From assembly GCA_026745465.1 (NCBI GenBank), contig JACYXH010000335.1:185001-249000 (forward strand): DNA of 64,000 nt, in the 5' to 3' direction. Below, piece by piece: positions 10,768 to 21,439 of the stretch. The stretch comes from Lota lota (lineage: Eukaryota > Chordata > Actinopteri > Gadiformes > Lotidae). The translations under genes and the position numbers were made by a program. Numbering within the stretch: position 1 is the stretch's first letter; every line of letters starts with the position of its first letter. Under the pieces are notes generated by a model. That model was not told where the DNA came from and did no database searches. It was given only the letters and a program-made list of their open reading frames with translations.

Positions 10768-12567
10768 TTGTCTTGGTATTTTACATTGGTTTTGGTCACC
10801 ATGTTTAACCATGGTTCCAGGTTTGGGCCCTTGTCTCATCCAGACGGAGACATGTACACACACACGCACGCACACATGCACCCACGCACACGTACACACC
10901 CACACATGCACACAACACATGCACGCACACAGAGACACCCAGCTCCCAACATTCAAAGCCCACCGCCACTCACACACATCACTAAAACATACTTCAAGAT
11001 AATACAAGCAGTACACCACCAAAATATCATTTCACACGCCATCACCACCAACACACCACCAGCAGGGATGCTCAGACAGGTGGGTAAGCTAGCCGAGTTC
11101 ATCAAACCTGCATGCCCTAACCCAACTACAGCCAACAGGGTCAAGCAGAACACGGACAACTGGCTGAAGCAGAACCTGGTCATTTTAAATGAACATTACC
11201 AAACTGTTTTAACCACCCTCCTTCCCACAGGCCTTCCTTTTGAGGAGGTGGGCCCGCACCCGGTATAAACACCGGTTCTGGCCCACCACCCTCCCTCAGA
11301 CATACAAACATCTTACCACTGCCGTCCCTGATCTCTCCTCACCACCTCCTAGACCCCCTAACCCTCTCACCACCCTCCATCCCCCCCTCCCCAGGCCCCG
11401 CACTTGCCCTCCTCCTCCTCCATCCTCCTGCCAGATTCCCCCTCTCCTACGCTCCCACCACCCTGCCCACTCCCCCCTCCCCCTGCCCCCCTACCCAACC
11501 AGAATAGTCCACGTAGAGGCCCAGGTCCTCAATACGGTCACCCACTCACTCCGTAGTCCACTGTCGTCCCAGCGCTCGCCCACCACGAGCCCAGAGACAG
11601 CACCACCGGCACCTACATACACCCACCTGAAAGTACATCAACTCAGCCACATAGTCTCTTCAGTTTCCTCCTCAATAGAAGCTATAGACACAGACACCAG
11701 TCCACCCCAAACTCACTCTGTTTCCCGTCCTGCAGGCTCATCCAAGCAGCGGGCCCCACCACAGACCCGGACTGGTGTAGGTACAGCGGAGAGACCCAAG
11801 CAGGTGGCTAAGGTGATGATGGGTCAAAGCAAAGGGAAATGTCCCACACAGCAATCCCAATCTGAAGCCACCTCTAACAACAGGTCTCCTCCACTGGCCA
11901 GCCAGTCCGTTAGCACACCTTCACAACACATTATACAGCAGAGACTCCACCACGCTCTTAATTCGGCCACTTTAAGTCCCCGCACCCTCACTCCCGAGCG
12001 CAGACGGCCGAGTGTAACCACCGACCCCAAGCCTCGACCGAATAAGACGACATTCAACATCAACAGACACGATCCTACGAGGTATAAAGTCAGGGATTGG
12101 ACTATTGATTCCATCAAACCCGTAGTGATCATCGGTGACTCAAACCTGAGTCGGATCCCTCCCCACACACACATAGACGTCCAAATCGACAGTTATCCCG
12201 GTGCCAACTGCTTCCATATTGCACAGATCCTCCAAAAAAGCCCCATTAACCTGGACACTAAGATTGTGGTGCTCTCTCTGGGCATCAACAACATGGGGCA
12301 GGGGCGCGAGACGGCAGTGGGCCAGCTTCAGGCACTTCACTGTAGAGCCACAGAAACATACCCGCGGGCCACAATCTATGTCCCCATCATCAATTATTCA
12401 CATCACACCAGGATACACTCAAACACTTTAATGCATACATCACTTTAAAATACAACACATTATTTGAAATTCACCACCACTCATTTCACACCCAGACCGA
12501 CAATATACACTGGACACCACAAAGTGCAACAGACACATTAGACAACTGGTTAGCACAGTTAAAATAG
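10768..12567 (+). pseudogene. Penelope-like ORF1 with SGNH/GDSL-type hydrolase domain, frameshifted
   Basis: An N-terminal part (around 11,065-11,220) reads a helical stretch with KLAEFIKPACPNP. After a frameshift near 11,250 comes a long proline- and serine-rich linker, then an SGNH-like domain: block I VVIIGDSNLSRIP (about 12,122-12,160), a block II-like SYPGANCFHI, and block III VVLSLGINN. A second frameshift near 12,428 puts the last part in another frame, which ends with DNIHW, the expected catalytic Asp-x-x-His block, and stops at 12,567. Esterase-like ORF1 domains are known from some CR1-type, DIRS-type and Penelope-related elements; the role is unproven (possibly lipid or membrane association). 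Identification rests on motifs only. Confidence 0.65.
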
Positions 12568-12874
12568 ATAAGGGGGCTAAGTCCCAGCAGGGACACCCCC
12601 TTCACCAAGATTCAAACATCCTCAACCTATCCACCCTGTTCCACCTCACCCACACCGAAGCTCAGCTGCTGGAGAGGGGCCTTAGTTTTATCCCCACCCC
12701 CCAGGTCTCTGAGACCTGGGGGGTCTTTACAAATACAACCGGTCCCTCAAACTTATTGAATTTTTCCACCACTGTCCCGGGGGACCCATTCCACCTTTTC
12801 AGGGGCCGTCCGGCTGGGAACCACCGGCGGGCGTCTTGTCGGAAAACCTCACCACACTCCTCCATAACAATAAA

Positions 12875-13834
12875 CACATAGCCCTACATAACCACTCAAC
12901 CAACACCTTAGATACACCCAACATTACTAAACAAGAACATACAGCACTGAGACACCTGGGTAAATACAAACACATAGCCCTACATAACCACTCAACCAAC
13001 ACCTTAGATACACCCAACATTACTAAACAAGAACATACAGCACTGAGACACCTGGGTAAATACAAACACATAGCCCTACATAACCACTCAACCAACACCT
13101 TAGATACACCCAACATTACTAAACAAGAACATACAGCACTGAGACACCTGGGTAAATACAAACACATAGCCCTACATAACCACTCAACCAACACCTTAGA
13201 TACACCCAACATTACTAAACAAGAACATACAGCACTGAGACACCTGGGTAAATACAAACACATAGCCCTACATAACCACTCAACCAACACCTTAGATACA
13301 CCCAACATTACTAAACAAGAACATACAGCACTGAGACACCTGGGTAAATACAAACACATAGCCCTACATAACCACTCAACCAACACCTTAGATACACCCA
13401 ACATTACTAAACAAGAACATACAGCACTGAGACACCTGGGTAAATACAAACACATAGCCCTACATAACCACTCAACCAACACCTTAGATACACCCAACAT
13501 TACTAAACAAGAACATACAGCACTGAGACACCTGGGTAAATACAAACACATAGCCCTACATAACCACTCAACCAACACCTTAGATACACCCAACATTACT
13601 AAACAAGAACATACAGCACTGAGACACCTGGGTAAATACAAACACATAGCCCTACATAACCGCTCAACCAACACCTTAGATACACCCAACAATACTAAAC
13701 AAGAACATACAGCACTGAGACACCTGGGTAAATACAAACTCATAGCCCTACATAACCGCTCAAACAACACCTTAGATACACCCAACATTACTAAACAAGA
13801 ACATACAGCACTGAGACACCTGGGTAAATACAAA
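12875..13834 (+). repeat. Ten in-frame 96-bp repeats inside the Penelope-like ORF2
   Basis: Exactly ten 96-bp (32-codon) units begin at 12,875 and every 96 bp to 13,739. Each encodes KHIALHNHSTNTLDTP then NITKQEHTALRHLGKY. The segment NITKQEHTALRHLGKYKHI is the family-typical lead-in to the RT domain, so the array is an in-frame amplification of a conserved linker. The first eight units look identical; units 9 and 10 carry substitutions (NRS, NNT, KLI). The stop-free antisense frame is a by-product. Confidence 0.95.
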
Positions 13835-15680
13835 CACATAGTTATTAAACCCGCCGACAAAGGCTCCAAAATAGTCATCTTAGATACACAACAATATCTC
13901 TTAGAAGCACACACACAGTTAGCCAACACATTACATTACACACCCATACAGGAATCGCTCCAATTGGCTACACAACAGCAAATTCACAGCATATTACTGA
14001 TCTACATAGACTTAAATACATTCACATAGACAGAAAATCTACTTAGACGGCCCAGACACACCACGTGAACGCCTGTTCTACCTCCTGCCCAAAACCCACA
14101 AGGCGCCCGAGTCCTGGACGGTCCCTTTCTTGGTGCCGCCGGGACGTCCCATCATCTCCCACTGTGGTAGAGTCCTCCCCAGCAGCTGAGTTCATCAAAC
14201 ACTACCTCAGTCCCCTCTCCCGCAGACACCCCAGTTCCATCAAGGACACATATCATTTCATCCAGACAATAAACAGGACACGGGTTTCCACACATGCCTT
14301 TTTATTCACCATTGATATAGATTCACTGTACACCAACATGGACATAGATTCTGGCCTGCGTCACCCAGATCCCGACAGGCCCGACAGTCACCTGTTAGAA
14401 TTACTCACCATCAGCCTGCGCAGGAATGACTTTGTCTTTAATGACAAGCATTACCTCCAGACGCACGGCACAGCAATGGGCAAAAAGTTTGCACCCAGCT
14501 ATGCCAACATCTACATGGCGGACTTTGAGCATACTGCTCTAAAGAAATGCCCATTGCTGCCACAGGTGTACTGTCGCTTCCTGGACGACATCTTCAGGGT
14601 CTGGCCGCATAGTTTAGATCACTTCCTGCAATTCATACACATACTGAATACACACCATCCCACAATTAAGGTTAAGTACACACAACACGCACAACACATA
14701 GACTTTCTGGACACAACCGTATTCTTCCCACACATAAATGCACCACACACAGTCCTTTACACAAAAGTATATTTCAAACCCACGGACACACACGCACTCC
14801 TACACAAAACCAGTTTCCACCCCAAGCACACATTGGCGGGTATAATTAAATCCCAAATCATACGGTTTCACAGACTCTGCACAGAGGAGACGGACATGCA
14901 CGGGGCCATCAGGACCCTCTTCCGGGTCCTGAGGGCCAGGGGGTACACAAGGCGCTTTCTGTGGTCCATCAAGTCCAGCACACTGGCAGAACTGGTGCCT
15001 CACGCCTCCATAGGGGACCCCACACCACCGGGGTCTCACGACTCTGCTAGTGGGGGCCAATCACCCGCCGCCTCCCCCCACCCTAATCCTAACCCCCCGC
15101 CCCCCCGTGCGCCTCATCCCAACCACTCACCACCCACTACGTCTCACCATAACCATCTTTCATCCACAGCGGTACATTCTAGCCAGCTCTCGGTCACCTA
15201 CTGCGTCTCCCATTAACCCACCTGGGGCCTCTGCTAGGGACCCCCTCCATCTCCCTAACCCTAACCATAACCACCTTCCCTCCTCTACGCCTCACCTTAA
15301 CCGGCCCCCCTCCCACACTGGGGGGGCGGACACAGCGTCCGTCCCCCACCACGGGCCGGTGGAGGCGGGGCTTCCACTAGGAGGGCCTGGTTCCCTGAGT
15401 CAGGTTATCTTCCCCAACAGGTTTCCTGAGGGGACCCCTGACATCAGGAGAGGAGTTGATCGGGGACCCCAGTCACACACACAAATCATACCACTCATCA
15501 GCACATTCACACAAAACATCTTACACATACACTCCAAACTGAAACACGCTTTCACTCGCGCACAACACAACAATCACACACTCCAAAACCACAAAATAAT
15601 ATCGGCCTACCGTAAGAACCCTATCCTGCAGGATATCCTTCTCCACGGAAATCAGAAGCGCCCCCTCTCCACACCAAGGC

Positions 15681-16010
15681 CACTTTAGGCAGCTGGCGGT
15701 CATCCTGAACCGGCACGCCTCCACCTCCAGCCCTATCCCGCAAAACATCACCATACACAATAAAAACATCATATATGCCATCACCTGCTCAGATTGCCAT
15801 AATATATACATTGGAGAAACCAAACCCACCATATTAGTTCGACTCAAACAACATTTCTACACAATACACATAGGCACACTCAACACTCACCTCGTGCAAC
15901 ACTTCCAACAACATCCGGTCACCTCACTACTCATCACTGGGCTGGAGATGAAGGCGTGCTGGTCGGACAGACAGAGGAAGGCAGCGGAACACAGATGGAT
16001 CAAAAAATGA
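15681..16010 (+). pseudogene. GIY-YIG endonuclease domain of the Penelope-like element
   Basis: The frame starting at 15,681 is open to the TGA at 16,008. It reads a Cys-x2-Cys pair just before the nuclease core (ITCSDCHN), then IYIGET with a downstream RL-x2-H and a late acidic EHRW region. Such a domain C-terminal to the RT is diagnostic of canonical Penelope-like elements. It is one frame off from the preceding coding segment, which ends in AYRKNPILQDILLHG. Confidence 0.8.
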
Positions 16011-17345
16011 AAAACACTTACCCCCTTGGGCCTTAACATGAGGGAGTAGGGGCCACGCTGGGGCGGGGCCCTGGGCGCTGGGACGTCCTGGGTCGCCTCC
16101 TTTGGGGGTTCCCTGCATGGCATCGGGCCAAATATGTATATATGATGTTGCATGCATTTCTCATGTTTATAGCACTTACCCATATTCCATGGGCACACGG
16201 TTTTATTGAGGCTTTCCACCTCTTTTATTGTCATTCATTTATCTTCTTTTAGTCCGCTGGAGCTTTTAATTCTGGGATGATTGTATGAATCTGAATGGTT
16301 ACATGGTTTTCAAGACATTCTCTATTTTATACATTTGTGTTTATTCATTCATTTATTTATTATTCATGGATTTATATATTTATTACTTATATTCTTTAAT
16401 GATTTTTTATCCATTTTCTTATTCCAATTTTATCACCCTGCACTTATTTATCTTTAATGGGTTTTCTAATATTGATGCTTCTCATCATTATTTTACCAAG
16501 CACTTATTTTTTACTTTCCCCTTTTTTTGTGTGTGTGTGTGTGTGTTCATAACTATGCCTTTTTCCATATACTATTTATGTGTGATCAGCATGTATTATT
16601 TATAGAGGTGTGCAGAGTTTTATTAAAGTTGCGCCTGCATTTTTATTCATGAGCTCTTTACATTTGCAGTGTGCTCCTTTACAATTTATGATTATTTATT
16701 ACTGTTAATATTATTATCATTATTATGGATGTGTGTGTGTGGGTTTATATGTATGCATATGTATGTATGTATGTGTATATATGTGTGTGTATGTGTATAT
16801 ATATATATACATACATATGTATATGTTTGTGTATGTGTGGGTAGATATGTATATATACATATATGCATGAGTGAGTGTGTGTGTGTGTGTATGTGGGCGG
16901 GTGAATTAGGGACCTCTTTTCACAAAGATCCCCCCAGCGGGACTATAAATAGGGGTTGCTCACTTTTTATCCTTTCTCCTCCCTGTGCCTTACTCCATTT
17001 TATATTCATTTATTAGAAGTGTGTTTTTACTTACCCGACAGCCATGCTGGGGGGCCCACATCCCCCTGGACCCCCGCTAATACCGGCGCTGGCCTGCTCT
17101 CTCTTGGCTCCTCCTGGGAAAATGAAAAATGGAAAAAATCCTTACCTTGGTTCAGCTCCTTCCTCAGACTCCAGCTGCAGCTCCTCTTCTCCTTCTCCTT
17201 TTTATCCTTTTATCCCTGCAAAGAAAAGAAACACAAAAATGAACAAATCTGAAAACATGCAGAAATGAAAAGGATGAAAGAAAGGGACGGGGAGATGGTG
17301 TGCCAGTGCACCCAGGGTCGGACTGACCAACAAAAACTGAAATAT
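16011..17345 (+). other. 3' region of the Penelope-like element
   Basis: AT-rich DNA with runs of T, then a GT/AT compound microsatellite (about 16,725-16,895). No open frame with family signatures. A TATAAATA string near 16,944 could be promoter-like, but there is no further support. Confidence 0.5.
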
Positions 17346-17512
17346 AACATAAAAACCTAACCTCTCCTTTCCCCCACCCTCACCTTAACCTCCCCTCTCA
17401 CCCCTTCCCCCCTCTACCTTAACCTCCCCTCCCCCCTCCCATCTACCCTAACCGTAACCTCCTCTACCTTAATCTTAAACTCCCCTCTACCCTCACCTTT
17501 ACCTCCCCGGTT
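17346..17512. repeat. C-rich CCTAACC-like tract, right of the insertion
   Basis: Continuation of the tract that ends at 10,246, with the same CTACCTTAACCTCCCC motifs. Confidence 0.75.
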
Positions 17513-17514
17513 GT

Positions 17515-17660
17515 GAGCGGACATTGAGTCCCAACTAGCACTGTTTGTTACCACCAGGAAGGCGTGGCAGAGGGAAGCTGATGGCAGAGCCGTGCTGGAG
17601 GACCTGCCTGGTGAAGGACGTCCTTGTGGGGCGAGTGACACCCGACTCTAAAGGGAAAAC
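17515..17660 (+). repeat. Dispersed 170-bp module, copy 4
   Basis: Shares GTGAGCGGACATTGAG, GCTGATGG, CCGTGCTGGAGGACCTGCC and GTGAAGGACGTCC with the copies near 7 and 8.4 kb. It is the only copy on this side of the Penelope-like insertion. Confidence 0.55.
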
Positions 17661-17943
17661 CACTGAGGAGAGAGAGCTGAATGTGGTACTGGTGGTCCTC
17701 GTACAGGGCAGGATGGGGTCACATGGTACAACCCACACTGATTGGTGATTTAGTGTCGCTAATGAGGCTTTTGTAAATGTAAAAGCGTCTTAGCCAAATG
17801 TCTTAATAGTGGGTAGGGATTGGGTCTCTGCTCAAAAGATACATAAAGGGATACTTACAGGGCTGAGAGTAGAAATCCCTCACCCCCACACATTTACCAA
17901 ATCCCATTGTGCTGTTTTGTAAGCTGAAAATCTAATAAAAACC

Positions 17944-18290
17944 AAATGACTCTTTGTAACACTTGATAACCGTTTGGGACATCAGTGGAGATTAGGGTGA
18001 ATACAACTGACGGATATTAATTATTAATAGACTACGTATTCATTCAGTCATTGGTTCTGGTGCATTAATACATTCCTTAGTGAAGTCCAATGATAATATT
18101 CAGATGGCTATGCAATAACAAGGTGATAGACTAGTAGTCTGCTAAAGCTGCTGCATGTCCTATTAATCTTGTAATTAATAAGTGACTCTTTATAACACTT
18201 GGTAAATGTTTCTGACGTCAGTGGAGTTTAGCGTGAATAAAAGTGACTGAATGAATACGTAGTCTATCAGTAATTAATGTCAGTCAATCA
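17944..18290. repeat. Paired related repeats with mixed orientation
   Basis: Two related segments begin with GACTCTTTRTAACACTTG in direct orientation (17,948 and 18,183). Each contains TGACTGAATGAATACGTAGTC, which is inverted in the first relative to the second. This suggests a small element that rearranged. Mirror at about 33,440-33,800. Confidence 0.5.
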
Positions 18291-18339
18291 TTCCTTATGG
18301 TTCATTCATTTATTACTGAATTCAAATGAGTGTGGTGTC

Positions 18340-18560
18340 TGTGTGTGTATTGTTCTGCTACAGCTGTGTGTATGTATTGTTCTGCTACAGCTGTGTGTGT
18401 GTGTTGTTCTGCTACAGCTGTGTGTGTATTCTTCTGCTACAGCTGTGTGTGTGTGTATTCTTCTGCTACAGCTGTGTGTGTGTATTGTTCTACTACAGCT
18501 GTGTGTGTGTGTATTGTTCTGCTACAGCTGTGTGTGTATTCTTCTACTACAGCTGTGTGT
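18340..18560. repeat. CTACAGCTGTGTGT minisatellite
   Basis: About eight variable units of GTGTATTGTTCTGCTACAGC. The mirror array (33,310-33,410) has only about three to four, so it is contracted or expanded between arms. Confidence 0.85.
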
Positions 18561-18572
18561 GTGTGTTCCCAG

Positions 18573-19276
18573 CCCTCCCCGTGCCTCAAGGTCCCCATCC
18601 TGTGCAGCCTCCTCCTCCTCTGCCAAGAGGCCAGCCTGCCAAAGACCAGCCCCCCCACTGTGAGGCAGGACCACCAGGACCCTCCTTGGTTTGTGGCCCA
18701 CGTCCCCTCGCTGAGTAAGATGTCATTGAATAATGGATTACAGCCATTCAACTGTCATTTATTAGTGCCATTGTGGTGGATAAGCACTTTAACAAAATAA
18801 GAGCGGTACAGAAGACTTTATTGTCACTTGGAACGAGTAACAACAAAAGCTGAGTTAGTTTGTAAAAGAACTAACTGGCCTCTCCCCAGACTTTGGCCTA
18901 TATGCTCCATTCTGCACATCCATACGTCACTACCTCATCCTATGTGTAAATCCACTGCTCCCTTATTGTCCTCTTGGCCCTTGTCTGATACTATGTATGG
19001 AAATATACTAGCTGTATACATACAACATAGCAGACACACACATTCACCTCTTAGTATCAAGAGTGGTACCATGATACTTTGTTTTTTCTCCACACTTATT
19101 TGAGAAGAATTCTACATTTCTCCCATACCATTCAAGATGTTAACAATATTGTTGTGTTCCACAGACCGGCTCACGCAGACCTACCGGTGACACCCGGAGC
19201 GTCCGGACCCCAGGGCCCAGGAGCCGGACGACGTCTCGATGCACCACCTCCGGCCCCCGCCACGCTCACCGTGTAA
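18573..19276 (+). other. Possible two-exon 3' end of an unrecognised gene
   Basis: A TTCCCAG acceptor, an open stretch 18,573-18,714 and a GTAAGA donor are followed by a TTCCACAG acceptor and an open stretch 19,165-19,276 ending in TAA. One frame is open through both with matching phase, giving a Pro/Ala-rich tail with GPHPVQPPPPLPRG and ending APATLTV. The mirror copies (33,160-33,301 and 32,597-32,708, minus strand) keep the same splice sites and frame. I do not recognise the protein. A second frame is also open across exon A and stops early in exon B. GC-rich composition alone could explain the open frame. Confidence 0.3.
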
Positions 19277-19734
19277 GAGGACGAGTCCCTCGCCCACGAA
19301 GGACATCAAGGACATCATAAATAATCAGTGTGTTTTAGTGTAGTTGTAGAGTCATCTATGTTGTGTAGACATGGATCTATGTTGTGTGTTAGTTAGTAAA
19401 ACTAACCAGAAGAAATATTAACCCAGCAAGTGATTTATGTACTTTATGTGTGTGTGTGTGTGTGTTCCCACATCGGACCCCACGGACCAGAAGGGACGAT
19501 CTGTCATGAATGAAGAGTGTTTTTATTGATTAGTTTAGAGACGAGTGTAGTTGTAGGGTTTAGTTTAGAGTCAGGTTATGTAGACATGTATCTATGCTGG
19601 GTTATATTTCATCAAACTAATCACAACAAGTGATGAATACATTACAGATAATGTGTACATGTATCACCCTGAACACACAGGTGTTACTTTGGTGCATGTT
19701 GCTGAATTTGTGCTTACAGGAAAGGAGGCCTCCA
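19277..19734. other. Non-coding, no gene seen
   Basis: Two related blocks with TCTATGTTGTGT and GTAGAGTC-type motifs, and a short GT repeat near 19,450. Mirror at about 32,160-32,596. Confidence 0.4.
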
Positions 19735-20600
19735 CCACGTGTAACATTATGAATGTTGTGGCTCTAGCCCAACACCAAGTGAGTTAAATGGGTAGGTCAG
19801 AGGTCATCACAAGTTAACACCATGAACAGGAGCACAGAATGACTGGAATAAGGGGGGTATTTAATATGACTGGCTATTCAAATATGTATCTAGACATTTG
19901 GAAGGTTGGAGAACCATCGTACATTAGAGTAACAGACCCCAACTGTCTGATAAAATGTACTACATCAAATGTACTACCTATAATGGCAAAACATTAAAGA
20001 AGTTAGAGCTTGTTCTCACAACCCTGACTTTAGAAGTCAGAACGAATGTCATTTAGGTCAGTTGCATAGTTGATATGTTGCATGAGATCGTTTTTCGTTG
20101 TTAAAATAAGAACTTGTTTTGTGTTGCTTTATCCCAATATTGGCATTATCTGATAATACAGCACATGATGCACTGTACTATAATGAGACTACAACGACTG
20201 TGTGTAGAACTTTATAGAGTGTCATGCCTTTACTCCTATAAAAGCAACGTCTCTGTGTTATGGCAAAGTCATTGTACGGGTTAGTTATGGCTGCGTTGTG
20301 TGGAGGCCTGTGATGACCTCTGACCTGGTCGTTTGAATGACTTCCATTTGGGCTAGAACCACCAGATCTATAGTGTATGATGTTGTTTAAGCCCTCTTTA
20401 ATTTAAAACAGACTGGATGTTTCTAGCTTACTCCTAAAAGCCACAATTAATAAGTTGATGTTGCGCCCTCCATTTATGTAGTACCCTTTTCGGCCAGATG
20501 AGGGCAGGGTTTGACAAATGTAGGATGGTTGTAGAACCTTCCAAACGGATAAATATATAACATTTAAACAGCCAGAGTGATATACGACTCCACCCAACTC
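19735..20600. mobile_element. Nested inverted repeat, foldback-like
   Basis: Segments around 19,735-19,990 and 20,275-20,600 are related as reverse complements. Shared blocks, here plus strand versus reverse complement, include AGGTCAGAGGTCATCACA, GGCTCTAGCCCA/GGTTCTAGCCCA and TTTGGAAGGTT with CATC-TACATTTG. The centre is unique and AT-rich. It may be a small non-autonomous DNA element; no transposase or target duplication was found. Mirror at about 31,280-32,160. Confidence 0.45.
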
Positions 20601-21390
20601 ACCGAGGTCATTTCCCCATTCATTGTTTATTAATCTTCCACATAATGTCAGTGGTAAAACGGAGCCAGGAAGGCGCTATGAGTCCAACCGGCAATAACCC
20701 CAACCCTCCCAGGATCCTTTGGGGCACCTCGCCACTTCTTCTCCCTTGTGGTGGAAACAGCTAAAGACAACTTCATCACAAGCTCTGCCCTCTGGTGGCG
20801 GAACTAGGTAACGACAACCTATTGACTCCTACCGCAGAACCCAACGTGGAGAAAGCTTTATGTTTAGAAGTTATTTAAAGCTTTTAAATAAAGCAGGGAC
20901 GTTTTCTGCAAACCATTTTTTACAATGATAAAGTTACTTAATGGCTTCGTTACCATGGTAATGGGTCAATTTCAACCCTTATTCGACAGGCAGACATTGA
21001 GAAACAATGCCAGTTACCTTGACTATCCTCCAGTAAGCTGAAACAAAGTTAAAGAAATTAATAGAGCACATTTTCTTTTAGAAAGGCATTCAAATGTTCA
21101 CAAATGAGGGGATATATGTGACATTATTTTTGCTTGACTACAATTCAAGATGTGTGTTAAACAAATCAAAGCACATAGTGCCGTCTTTGTCTCCTAAATA
21201 TGGAAGAAACGTTATTAATATTTTTTATTATTATTATTATTAGGTATTAAGTGTATCTGTGGATACCTATTGTTATTATAATTATTTTTCTATTTGATAT
21301 ATATATTATAACTTGCTCCTTATCAGTGTCACTTCCAACCCGATAGAGGGCAGTGTGATTCAGATTTCATCACTTCTTCTTCTGAGTCCT
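20601..21390. other. Non-coding upstream region of the DNPEP-like fragment
   Basis: AT-rich DNA with a TTATTATTATT stretch near 21,225. No exon is recognised. Mirror at about 30,490-31,275. Confidence 0.45.
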
Positions 21391-21439
21391 GACAGCTGAT
21401 TGGTTCACGCTGTTCTGACAGCTGATTGGCTCACGCTGT
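21391..21439 (+). promoter_or_regulatory. Tandem inverted CCAAT boxes (DNPEP-like promoter)
   Basis: GACAGCTGATTGGTTCACGC at 21,391 repeats 26 bp downstream as GACAGCTGATTGGCTCACGC. Each carries ATTGG, an inverted CCAAT (NF-Y) box, next to a CAGCTG E-box. It lies about 60-110 bp before a likely 5' UTR exon ending CAG|GTATGAG at 21,498. Mirror at about 30,434-30,482. Confidence 0.55.

Larger units (their letters stand above)
12600..16010 (+). pseudogene. Penelope-like ORF2: reverse transcriptase plus GIY-YIG endonuclease, frameshifted
   Basis: The start reads NLSTLFHLTHTEAQLLERGL, typical of the N-terminus of this family. After an in-frame tandem repeat (12,875-13,834) comes HIVIKPADKGSKIVIL, the entry to the RT domain. 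RT blocks follow: LLPKTHKAPESW and PPGRPIISHCG (about 14,076-14,160), FTIDIDSLYTNMD (motif A), GTAMGKKFAPSYANIYM (motif B) and CRFLDDIFRVW (motif C, Asp-Asp kept). The C-terminal part has ITCSDCHNIYIGET and VRLKQH, a GIY-YIG nuclease, ending at a stop at 16,008-16,010. The frame changes near 14,035, at a TGA at 14,187, between about 15,050 and 15,200, and near 15,665. Each domain is recognisable, but one protein cannot be made. Confidence 0.85.
10247..17345 (+). mobile_element. Penelope-like retroelement (left arm only)
   Basis: About 7.1 kb lies between two halves of the C-rich tract and is absent from the mirror position. In order it carries an SGNH-esterase-like ORF1, an ORF2 with Penelope-type reverse transcriptase and GIY-YIG endonuclease, and an AT/GT-rich 3' region. 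Boundaries are approximate because the flanks are low complexity; I could not define a target duplication or terminal repeats. Several frameshifts make this copy non-autonomous. Its presence in one arm only dates it after the inverted duplication, or means it was lost from the right arm. Confidence 0.85.

Noticed and set aside
12799..13929. A 376-residue minus-strand frame with perfect internal repeats
   Set aside because: It is the antisense shadow of the 96-bp repeats in the Penelope-like ORF2; the family signatures are all on the plus strand.
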